Shown piece by piece: positions 1 to 8,206 of a DNA stretch of 64,000 nt (position 1 is its first letter; each line of letters begins with the position of its first letter). Origin of the DNA: Aurantiochytrium sp. KH105 (Eukaryota > Sar > Bigyra > Thraustochytrida > Thraustochytriidae). A program made the translations under genes and the position numbers. The notes beneath the pieces were generated by a model, which worked only from the letters and a program-made list of their open reading frames with translations, had not been told where the DNA came from and made no database searches. The stretch is from assembly GCA_003116975.1 (NCBI GenBank), contig BGKB01000073.1:62001-126000 (forward strand), given 5' to 3'.

Positions 1-2502
1 CTCTGTGGCCTCTAGTCCGGCAAGCGCAAGAGCCTGCTTAATTTGATCTGTGTCGAGTTTTTGAGACTCTCGAAGAAAACGAATGCGGTCAGCAAGTGGT
101 GTGCGTACAGCGCGTGGACTGAGTAGAAAGCGCCGCGCGCGCTCAATGCGATCCTCTTGACGGCCGTCGAAAGCGCGTTCGATTTGTGAATCCGTAAGAT
201 TATGCTTTTCCCGCAAAAAGGTGCGCGCCTCTTCGGTGGGTCCCGCACGTGTAACAAAGACTTTGCCGATTTCCACCATATCTTGATCGAGTTTGTCTGC
301 ATCGAAATCGAGTCCAAGATCTGTGAAGACTGACGTGAGCTCGGTCTCGGACATACCCTGCTGTCGCAAGAAGAGAGCTTGCTTGGCCGCGTCGAGCGTT
401 TCACCCTCTGAAACCTTGTCCATTTGCTCACGAAGAAAGCGCTCGGCACGCTCCATGCGTGCCTTGCTCTGGTCTTCGGGTGCTACAGTTTTCATCTTGT
501 CCGCGTCCCACGGAAGCCCGGCCACCGCAAAGGCGGTTTCAACTTCGTCCAAGCTGAGGCCCTTTCCCAGAAGGAAGCTCGCTTTCGCCTCTTCGTCGAG
601 CTCTTGCGTCTTTGCATGCTGGAGGAAGCGCTCGCCCTGCCGAATCCGCCTTCTTGACTCAAGGTCATCCGCGTCGCTCTTCCGATCATCGCTTGCCCTC
701 GAGGGGCTTGGGTTTTTGGCCGAAGAGGTCGAATTGGTACCATGCGCGTCACTCTCATCGGCCCCTTCTTGCTCAGCATCAGTCTCGCCACCATCACCAC
801 CATCCTTTGAAGAAGACAGGATCTGAGCACTTGTCGCGTTCATGGTAATACCACTTTTCACGAGGCCTACTTGGCGGCAGGCCTCTTCGATTTCGTCCTT
901 GCTCAGACCTTTGGAGGACAAGTAGCTTATCTTCTCACGAAGGGGTCTCGACTGCGCACTGGGGTGCTGCAGGAACGCCACCGCCTTCTTCACGTTGGCA
1001 CTGTTATTGGCGTTGCCCTCGCCGTCTGGCGCTGCGTACGTTGCCCCTGCCTTTTCGCAGGCAGCTTTGATTTCCGCCTCCGTGAGCGATTTTTGGCGAA
1101 GGAAAGCAAGCTTTTCTGCTGCAGGTTTGCCCTGCACGCTCTGATGCGTGAGAAAGGTGAATCCCTTTTGCACCATAGCTTCTCGAACAGGAGACGCAGC
1201 CGACTCGTTGTCGTCACCATCGTTATCGTTGCTTGCAGCGGCTGCGACATCTTGCGTGGCGGCCACGCCGGGACTGCGGTGGTTTTGTTCTTGCGACTTC
1301 GCCTCGGTTTTCTCGCGTGCGGAAGAGGGCGAAGAGGGCGTAGCAAACTCTTTGCGAAGATCGTCATCGAGGGTGACACCGGCGCGCTCGCAGGCTTTGG
1401 CCACTTCGGTTGCCGTCATGCCCTTGGACTTGAGAAATTCGAGACGCTCGCGCATCGTTTTCGCAGCCATCGACTTGTGATTGAGAAAAATGGCGCCATT
1501 CTTGATCATGTCCTCGCGTGCAGCACGTTCATGGTACTCTTCAAGATTTTCAAGGTCTTCCGGCGTGGGCATTGGATTAACTTTGGCTACCTCGCAAGCA
1601 CGCATCATTTCAGCTTTGGACAGGCCCTTGGACTGCAAGAAGCTAAGTTTCTCCTGCAACGTTTTCCCCTTGACGTCCTCCATAGTCAAGAAAGCTGCAC
1701 CGTTGTCGACCATTTGCTTCCGTGTCGGTTCCGCGTATAGGAGGGAGCTCGGGGCCTCGATGCCGACCTGAGCACAGGCGATGCGGATCTCCGTACGATT
1801 GAGGCCCTTTTCGAGGAGAAATTGCACCTTTTCGTCGATGGAGCGGTCGCTGACCTGATCATCTTCGAGGAAGGTGACAGCGCTGTCGATGAGCTCGTCT
1901 CGGAGTGGATCAGGGACGGGAACACCATCTGCGGGAATGTAGGTCTGCAGATTTCGGGCCCAACCGTCGACAAGTCGCATGGCCTCCTCCTGGATGCGCT
2001 CCAATCGTCTCTCCTCGGCCCGCTGGCAGAGCGTGATGAGCCATTCCACATGCTCCAGATCGTAGACCTGTTTGGCCGTCTGCAAGGCGTCCAGGACTTC
2101 CTCAAGCACGAGAATATCTTCGCCTTGCGAGACATCGTACAGCCTTCGCGCATGTTCGACGGGCTCTGTCTCTGCGAGGCTCTGCTGCTGCTGCTGCCGC
2201 TGCTGCTCCTGCTGCGAAGCATTTGGACCTGGCTCGGTGCCCTCGTTGTCGTCCTCGTCGGCCATCGCCTCTGTATACGGGTCCTGCACGGACACGCCAT
2301 AGCCGAGCTCGCGGCGGGACGGCTTGCGCGGTGTCCCCCTCGCCGCTGCCGGTCCTGGGCGGGCTTGGCCTCTTTGCCTCTTTCTCGACACGTGCGCTGC
2401 TGCGGCCGCAGCGGACGCGGGGGCGGAGGACCTAGCGGCCTCGTCGCCGTCGCTAGCGGTCTCGGCGTCGCGCGCCTCGCCGGCCTTCCCCTCGCCGGCC
2501 AT
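1..2502 (-). CDS. Tandem Pex14-N-terminal-like repeat protein (3' end outside window)
   Basis: Reading the minus strand from the ATG at 2502-2500 gives 834 codons with no stop, running off the window edge, so the C-terminus is missing. Residues 1-199 are a charged N-terminus with a poly-Gln patch (about 96-107) and a helical stretch. From residue 200 there are about nine modules of 45-50 residues resembling the three-helix Pex14 N-terminal domain: hydrophobic FL, a variable turn, then a segment like KISYLSSKGLSKDEIEEACR. Approximate positions are 200-248, 260-308, 329-376, 438-486, 500-547, 616-663, 680-731, 742-778 and 783-830. In peroxisomal import the single Pex14 domain binds aromatic WxxxF/Y motifs of Pex5 and Pex19; that this protein does the same is inference. 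A downstream ATG at 2265 is possible, but the frame is open and protein-like from 2502. It could be a divergent peroxisomal docking factor or an unrelated helical-repeat adaptor. Confidence 0.75.
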   Translation of the reverse strand, partial: MAGEGKAGEARDAETASDGDEAARSSAPASAAAAAAHVSRKRQRGQARPGPAAARGTPRKPSRRELGYGVSVQDPYTEAMADEDDNEGTEPGPNASQQEQQRQQQQQSLAETEPVEHARRLYDVSQGEDILVLEEVLDALQTAKQVYDLEHVEWLITLCQRAEERRLERIQEEAMRLVDGWARNLQTYIPADGVPVPDPLRDELIDSAVTFLEDDQVSDRSIDEKVQFLLEKGLNRTEIRIACAQVGIEAPSSLLYAEPTRKQMVDNGAAFLTMEDVKGKTLQEKLSFLQSKGLSKAEMMRACEVAKVNPMPTPEDLENLEEYHERAAREDMIKNGAIFLNHKSMAAKTMRERLEFLKSKGMTATEVAKACERAGVTLDDDLRKEFATPSSPSSAREKTEAKSQEQNHRSPGVAATQDVAAAASNDNDGDDNESAASPVREAMVQKGFTFLTHQSVQGKPAAEKLAFLRQKSLTEAEIKAACEKAGATYAAPDGEGNANNSANVKKAVAFLQHPSAQSRPLREKISYLSSKGLSKDEIEEACRQVGLVKSGITMNATSAQILSSSKDGGDGGETDAEQEGADESDAHGTNSTSSAKNPSPSRASDDRKSDADDLESRRRIRQGERFLQHAKTQELDEEAKASFLLGKGLSLDEVETAFAVAGLPWDADKMKTVAPEDQSKARMERAERFLREQMDKVSEGETLDAAKQALFLRQQGMSETELTSVFTDLGLDFDADKLDQDMVEIGKVFVTRAGPTEEARTFLREKHNLTDSQIERAFDGRQEDRIERARRFLLSPRAVRTPLADRIRFLRESQKLDTDQIKQALALAGLEATE

Positions 2503-2530
2503 GGTCCCGGGTTTCCACGCCGGGACGACT

Positions 2531-2585
2531 CGAGTCGAGTCGAGTCGAGTCGATGCGATGCGATGCGATGCGATGCGATGCGATG
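2531..2585. repeat. Compound pentanucleotide microsatellite
   Basis: Four copies of CGAGT (2531-2550) pass directly into seven copies of CGATG (2551-2585). The block lies immediately upstream of the Pex14-repeat gene, in its presumed 5' leader or promoter. Confidence 0.9.
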
Positions 2586-2809
2586 CGCCTGCCAGGTCGG
2601 CCGGTCGCGTCTCTCAGGGCCTCGCCCCTTGCGCGGGCGCCGCCGCGCTGGAGCTCAACTGCGCCGCGCCAAGCCGCGCCGAGCCGCGCCAAGCCGAGCG
2701 AGCGATCTCGATCCGGGTCTGCGCCAGAGCCGCGGGCGCCTGCCTGGGAAGCGGGGAATAAAAGGGCCCAAGGGCGGGAAAAAGTCTTTTCTCGAGCTTA
2801 GAAAGTGGT

Positions 2810-5275
2810 CTAAGAGGGGGACGCCGCGGGCGCGTCCCGGGCGCTCTCAAGCACCGCGAGCATGGCGGCGACCCAGCGGTGCAGCACCAGCGCGAGGCGC
2901 GGGAGCGGGGCCGCGGCGGGGGCTCCGGGGACGGGGAGCGGCGCGGCGGCGGCGCGAAGTCTGAGCAGCGTGGCGGCGTCGAACTTGGGCACGTGCGTGG
3001 TGGTGACGCTGGACGCGAAGGCGAGGAAGTTGGGCCAGTGCCGGAAGAGCCCGCGCGCGTGCTTCCAGGTGGGCGCCACGCCGACAAGGAGGCAGGCGCC
3101 GCCGATGGTGCGCATCACGTCCTGTGGAGGCCGCTCCAGGTTGAGGACCTCGGCGACCTGGGCGGAGGTCACCGAGCCGAGACTCCTGGCAGCGGCTTTG
3201 GCGCGCTCGTGCAGAGTCTGAAAGGCCACGTACGCAGGACTTGGCTTTGGCCGCACCTCGACGAGGTCCTCCTCCCCGGACGTATACGTGGCCCGCGTAA
3301 GACGCTCGCGCTCGGCCTTGGCCTCCAGCTGGTGCCTTGGCGGACGCACCACGCGAATCCTGCTCGGAGAGGTGCCTGCACGCCGCTTGGCGCCACCATT
3401 ATCACCGCCTCGTCCGCCGCCAGTTTTACGGGAACGATTTCGTGAAGTCCGGGGTCGAGACGAGCGCGGCCGCATCGATGGACTTTGGATGGCCATGCTC
3501 TCCTTTTGGTACTGATCGTACTTGTCGGCAAAGTAATCAACAAATGACCTCTCGGTGACTTGCTCGTTCGCATCGTCAAAGCCCCGTGTAAAGTCTTCAC
3601 CGTGCGCGGCAAGAATCTCGACGAGGACAGTCCCCTCGATCGTCGAGGACTCGTGACAGAGAGTGAGCGCTTCGCGAACCCGTGCGCAGGTCGGGATGGA
3701 GCCCATCGAACGGAAGAATTCGCGAAGCGGCTCTCGCACATTCTCGGAGATTTTCACTTCGAGAGAGGCCTCCTCCCCGGGGCCCTGAGCCTCACCAGCA
3801 AGATTTCTGTTTCCACTATCCTGTGCCATTTCACGAACGAAAAAGAGCAAGCCCGAAACAGACCTTGGATGGTCCGCAGTTTCGTCCTCCATGAACGAGC
3901 TGCAGAGCATTGTAAGATCCTTGTCGAGGAGCTCAGACATGTGGTGCTTTTCGGATGTCGCCAAAAAGTTGTCCAGACGCGAGCGTAGGTCGGTGGCGTT
4001 GGCGAGCGCTTCGGCGGCATTTTCTGCTGCGTGCTCCAAAATGTCCTCAAGGTCGCTGCCCGTGTCACCGTTGAGAGCTTGCATGATTCTTCGAGCTGCG
4101 GCTTTTCGTCTTGCTGCGCTTGCGTGCCGAGGTCGTCGCTTGCGAGGACTAGGAGAGCGCCTGAGATTTGATTCACGCTGGCTTGCCGCCCTTGCTTCCC
4201 GCTTGGCATTGAGACGCGTGATGAGGCGCTCGCACTGACCGTGGTACTTTGTTGAAATATGCCTAAACAGCAGGCGGCTCTCGTAGGCGTCAACCTTGAA
4301 GCCACATTCGCGAAGGAGCGACATGGTCGTTTCTTCATCGAGCTGGCTGTTTCCAACATGATCAGCGCGTCGCAAGCTGTCTTCAAGATTGACGCGATGC
4401 TGCGGCTTCGACAGCCAGCGCGTGAATCGCTGTAGACACCGGCGAAGAAGCGTTCGCTCACCGTCTTGCGGAGAGCCAACGTCTGACCCCACTAGAGCAG
4501 CGCCTCCGGGAGGTCTTGGCAGGGCTTTGTCCAGATAGACGCGCGCCCATTTCATGTCAGCAGCTTTCAGACGTCCAAGGGGGCTCTTTGCGCGCTGATT
4601 GCTGTGCGGAGTGCCACGCGTCTGCTCTCTTGGCTCATCGATGGGGCTCATCAGACATTTTGGAGAATTGAGAGAACTTGGTCCAGGGCTCGCATTCGCT
4701 TGACTGTTACCCGGAGACACTGCTGCCATGATACTTGCGAGCGCGTCTGCGCGTGCCTCGCGTTCCTTCTTGCGCTGCTCACGACGTTGCTGGTCTTTTG
4801 CCATGCGCCATTCATTGAAACGCTCGTCGGCGAGACGGCGTCGCTCCGCTCGCTTCGCCTGCTCTTGAGCTTGTTTCTCTTCCTCTTGAGCCGCAGCTTG
4901 AGGAGCAAGAATTTGACCTTGCTCCTGTTTACGCTTGAGCCACTGCACAAAGCCCTTTTCTGCCATTTCTCTGCGTCTCAAGGCCTCTGCTCGCGCTTCG
5001 GCCTGGCGTTGTTTAATCAGAACGTGTTCAGACTTGACAGTTCCAAGCCCGGGAAGCCGACCCGTCGGGCAGCGATCCATGCCACTTGCGAGAAGCCTTG
5101 CATTTGCAGCTTCTGCTTCACGTACAATTCGCTCTTCCTCTTCTTCATCGTCGATATCGCCATCTTGCGAAACAAGCGGTTTGAGTCCACGTTCTCGCCG
5201 AGGCACGAGCAATTGAGAACGTGCCCAGTCTGTTTTGCGCGACTCTGGCGGCGCGCGTCCGTACAGCGCGTCCAT
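2810..5275 (-). CDS. Coiled-coil protein with dynein-stalk-like C-terminal module
   Basis: 821 codons from an ATG at 5275. The N-terminal third is strongly charged, with two motifs of the type FxxWxxxK(x)QE (FVQWLKRKQEQ and RFNEWRMAKDQQ) like those in CCDC34/CCDC181-type ciliary coiled-coil proteins. A helical middle part has EF-hand-like or regulatory features (EETTMSLLRECGF region), followed by Arg/Ser-rich linkers. Near residues 700-780 there is a stretch with ERPPQDVM, then a hydrophobic LLVGVAPTWKHA and FLAFASS. That order (PP, small hydrophobic helix, W, FL) resembles the segment at the base of the dynein heavy-chain stalk. No enzyme motif is visible. It is divergent from CFAP161 across an 881-bp gap. 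A cytoskeletal or axonemal role is inferred from composition only. Confidence 0.6.
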   Translation of the reverse strand: MDALYGRAPPESRKTDWARSQLLVPRRERGLKPLVSQDGDIDDEEEEERIVREAEAANARLLASGMDRCPTGRLPGLGTVKSEHVLIKQRQAEARAEALRRREMAEKGFVQWLKRKQEQGQILAPQAAAQEEEKQAQEQAKRAERRRLADERFNEWRMAKDQQRREQRKKEREARADALASIMAAVSPGNSQANASPGPSSLNSPKCLMSPIDEPREQTRGTPHSNQRAKSPLGRLKAADMKWARVYLDKALPRPPGGAALVGSDVGSPQDGERTLLRRCLQRFTRWLSKPQHRVNLEDSLRRADHVGNSQLDEETTMSLLRECGFKVDAYESRLLFRHISTKYHGQCERLITRLNAKREARAASQRESNLRRSPSPRKRRPRHASAARRKAAARRIMQALNGDTGSDLEDILEHAAENAAEALANATDLRSRLDNFLATSEKHHMSELLDKDLTMLCSSFMEDETADHPRSVSGLLFFVREMAQDSGNRNLAGEAQGPGEEASLEVKISENVREPLREFFRSMGSIPTCARVREALTLCHESSTIEGTVLVEILAAHGEDFTRGFDDANEQVTERSFVDYFADKYDQYQKESMAIQSPSMRPRSSRPRTSRNRSRKTGGGRGGDNGGAKRRAGTSPSRIRVVRPPRHQLEAKAERERLTRATYTSGEEDLVEVRPKPSPAYVAFQTLHERAKAAARSLGSVTSAQVAEVLNLERPPQDVMRTIGGACLLVGVAPTWKHARGLFRHWPNFLAFASSVTTTHVPKFDAATLLRLRAAAAPLPVPGAPAAAPLPRLALVLHRWVAAMLAVLESARDAPAASPS

Positions 5276-6156
5276 TCGATTATGAGGTGAATGGCGGCTC
5301 TACTTGCTGGGTCGCGGGCTCAAACGCTGACACAGCGCGACAAATCTTCTCTTTTTGGTCAGGTAAAATCACGATGGTGGGGGTGAAGGGCAACGTTGAC
5401 TGAAAATTGAAGCTGCAGACTTGCACCAAGCAAGTCGGCCAAGAGCCAAGCCGACAGATTTTTGGCTCGAAGAAGCGCTGGAAATCAATACTTGCAATTT
5501 CTGATCTCCTTTTTCCCAACTTCTTGCCAAGGACAGAATGGGAAGGGAAAGCTGCCCAAGGTGCACTTCTTCGCCTCGGTCCGCGCCACGACGCAACGTG
5601 TCCGAGGTGGCTTCTTGCCGGCTGGCCTGCCCCCTTCGGTCGCAGGTTTACGCCACCCTGGGTCCGTGGCAGAGCAGCGCCTGCCTTCACTCACTGGAAG
5701 CGATCACTTGGATGAAATCTCACTTGCTCCTCTCCCCTTGTCGTATCGCGTCTCTTTAAGAGCGCGCTCTGTGTGTGTACCTATCTCTGGCAATCGCATC
5801 GGCATCGCGTCTCTCCACTCGACTCGACCTCTCTGACTCAAACGAGATACAGAAGACCGGTTCGACCCGAGTTCGAGCCCGTGTGCGCACTTCATTGATA
5901 GGGGAATGCCGACGGGGAACCCAACGGATCGCCGGGGCAGTGGCGGTCTCAGTGTGTCCATAGTATACAACTGCAACGTGTGCACCGACTGGCGGCGTCG
6001 GGCTGTGGCTCGGCGTCACGTCTGGCGACGGACGGGCAGAGCGAGAGAAGGGTCTGTAATTGATCTTTGTCTTGTCTGCACAGCAGCAGTCACACGCACG
6101 CGAGCAAGCGGTTTGCTCGGCGCAGACACAGAGCGCAAAACACGTCTCGCAACAAG
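5276..6156. other. Divergent intergenic region (presumed promoters)
   Basis: 881 bp between two genes pointing away from each other. I see no convincing coding frame, tRNA or repeat; it presumably holds both promoters and 5' leaders. Confidence 0.6.
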
Positions 6157-7335
6157 ATGAGCAGGTACAGCGCCAAAGTGCTGATCGGGAACTGGAACGA
6201 GGACAAGTCCCTGGCCGATATCCAGAAGAAGCTTGTGCAGCACAACGTGAATCAGGGCACACGTCTCGTGGACCAAGTTGATAGCGCGACTGCAGCTGGA
6301 CGTGAACCCGCGCAGCTGTCATGGAGTGAGGACGGTCTCCTCCGTTACGGCTTCCTCATTGCGCTTAAACACGGCGCAACCGGGCGACGACTTGCCAGCA
6401 ACGTCTCCAACGAGGTCGAAGCGCGCAAATTCCAGGCTTCGGGCGTAGAAAACCAGAGTCTTCGCACTAGCTTTGTCATCCAGCGCCCTCGTGGTGTCAA
6501 CCTCTTCGCCGAGAACACCCAGGATGACTTTGTGCGTTTCGGAGACGAAGTTATTCTCGCAACCGCGCCGAGTCTGCGCTTGAGCGCATCGAGTGGTCTG
6601 TTTCAAAAACAGTTGTACGTCTTCTCTTCGCCTTCGAGCTTACTGGGCAGTACAAGTCAGTCGGGTGAGCAAGAGGTGCGCATTGCCAAGGAGCCGCTCG
6701 TCACCAAGGACGAAGCATACATGCGTTGGCGCATCGAGCCGATGTTATCGCAGCCATTTCCTGTAGGCGCTGATACGCGAATTGCCTGTGATACGCCGCT
6801 GCAGCTCGTACATTGTGCCTCGGGCAAGGCTCTAGCCATGGATGCAGCCACTCTCGTGTACAACGACTACGGTCCCGAGCTCGACGTTTTTTGCACGCTG
6901 GACCAAGCAACGCGCAAGGTGCACGTACTCAAGCACGAAGCTCGTGGTGTTCGCACTGCAGATCATCGTCTCCCTGTACTTGCTCGTAATGCCTGGACCT
7001 TTGAACTCGCAGACAGCCCACCGAGTTTGTCGCAGGACGAGCTTGGAGCCCCACTCTCGGCGGATGCTGTCTTGGCCCTTGTCTCTGAGGCAGTACAGGC
7101 TGAAGCACCCTCTTTTGCGGACCACATGAGAAGCTTTGACGAGGCTGGTGACGATATGCTGGACCGTGTTCAGTTCAAGTATGCACTTCTTGACGCCGGT
7201 CTCGACCTCACTGCGGACGAAATCGAAGTGCTCACGGATTCACTGTGTCTCGATGCGGTCGAACGCGACGCAATTTCTGTATCAGACTTTCTGGCCCGTG
7301 TGCTCGAAGGTGCTTCTGTCAATAGCAAAAAATAA
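6157..7335 (+). CDS. CFAP161: CFAP161, axonemal microtubule-associated protein
   Basis: 392 codons. I start at the ATG at 6157 because the protein then opens with MSRYSAKVLIGNWNEDKSL, and the IGNWNED motif near the N-terminus is the hallmark of CFAP161. The 30 codons upstream in frame look like translated leader. Further family features follow: short beta segments with LLRYGFLIAL, FVRFGDEVIL and, later, a MIR-like stretch (LQLVHCASGKALAMD). CFAP161 is a microtubule inner protein of doublet microtubules in cilia. The residues after about 310 (SFADHMRSFDEAGDD onward) look like a pair of degenerate EF-hands and make the protein longer than the roughly 300-residue animal form. It shares the window with CFAP210 and a dynein heavy chain, all axonemal. 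Confidence 0.85.
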   Translation: MSRYSAKVLIGNWNEDKSLADIQKKLVQHNVNQGTRLVDQVDSATAAGREPAQLSWSEDGLLRYGFLIALKHGATGRRLASNVSNEVEARKFQASGVENQSLRTSFVIQRPRGVNLFAENTQDDFVRFGDEVILATAPSLRLSASSGLFQKQLYVFSSPSSLLGSTSQSGEQEVRIAKEPLVTKDEAYMRWRIEPMLSQPFPVGADTRIACDTPLQLVHCASGKALAMDAATLVYNDYGPELDVFCTLDQATRKVHVLKHEARGVRTADHRLPVLARNAWTFELADSPPSLSQDELGAPLSADAVLALVSEAVQAEAPSFADHMRSFDEAGDDMLDRVQFKYALLDAGLDLTADEIEVLTDSLCLDAVERDAISVSDFLARVLEGASVNSKK

Positions 7336-8206
7336 GAATCAGCCAAGTGTTGCAAGAAGAGCAAGTATAGGTCATCGCATAGACGCGACTTGAAGTTGTG
7401 AGAACGCGCTGTCGCAATGACGCAATGTGAGCGAGGCGAAGCTGGAGAAGAATAAATGTCAAGGTGAAAGCAAAAACAATGGTATCGAATAACAACGATG
7501 ACGACGGAACACTTGCACGCTCGCGGCAGTGTTGTTGCCCTTTGTACGGTAGGATTGGAAGTTTAGTTGTCGAGCGCAGCCAGGCGCACAAGATTGGTGG
7601 CGTGGGTAGCTCCTCTTTTTTCCTCGAGATTCTTTATCGTAAAAGAGAGAAGGAAGACTGAGCGAAGGAAGCAACTCTGTTCCTATCCATTCATGCCGCA
7701 GCCAGCTGCAGCGAACTTCCACACATGCACACACATGGCCTCGCTCGCTCGCTCCTTCGAACCGCGAAGAAGCCCTCACTGGCCATGGCCGGTAGGCTGG
7801 CAGGCCAGACACCGCAAGGCGCTGCGGCCCGGCTCGTCGGCCTTTTGGCGCCAAAGTCTATCGATCGAAAGTCGGCGGGGCTTTTTAGCAGGCAGTAAAA
7901 TAGTGAGTGGCATAGCTCTACTACAAGGAACAACTGCTTGCCGACAGTGAAAAATAGAAACCAGAAAGTGAAGAATGAGCGGTCGCTGTTTGCTGACGCT
8001 CCTGTTGGTCTTTGCTGCAGGCGGTGCAGCAGAGCCGTAAATAGAACAGGCGAGCGCACGGGGCGCGAGGGTGTGCGGAGCGCATTGCGCTGCCGGGCGA
8101 GAGCGGCAGGCGCAGGGGCGCCGGGAGCAGGAGCAGGAGCAGAGCCTGCTGGAGCGCGCGCCTGGACCGAGCGTCGGGCGCCAAGAGCGGAAAAGACAAG
8201 GAGAAG
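7336..8206. other. Intergenic region without recognised feature
   Basis: 871 bp between CFAP161 and the oxygenase/Ctr gene, both on the plus strand. Small frames on both strands have no protein character; it presumably contains the CFAP161 3' UTR and the promoter of the next gene. Confidence 0.55.

Noticed and set aside
871-1740. 289-codon plus-strand frame
   Set aside because: It is antisense to the Pex14-repeat gene, whose minus-strand frame shows repeated conserved modules; the plus-strand translation has no protein character.
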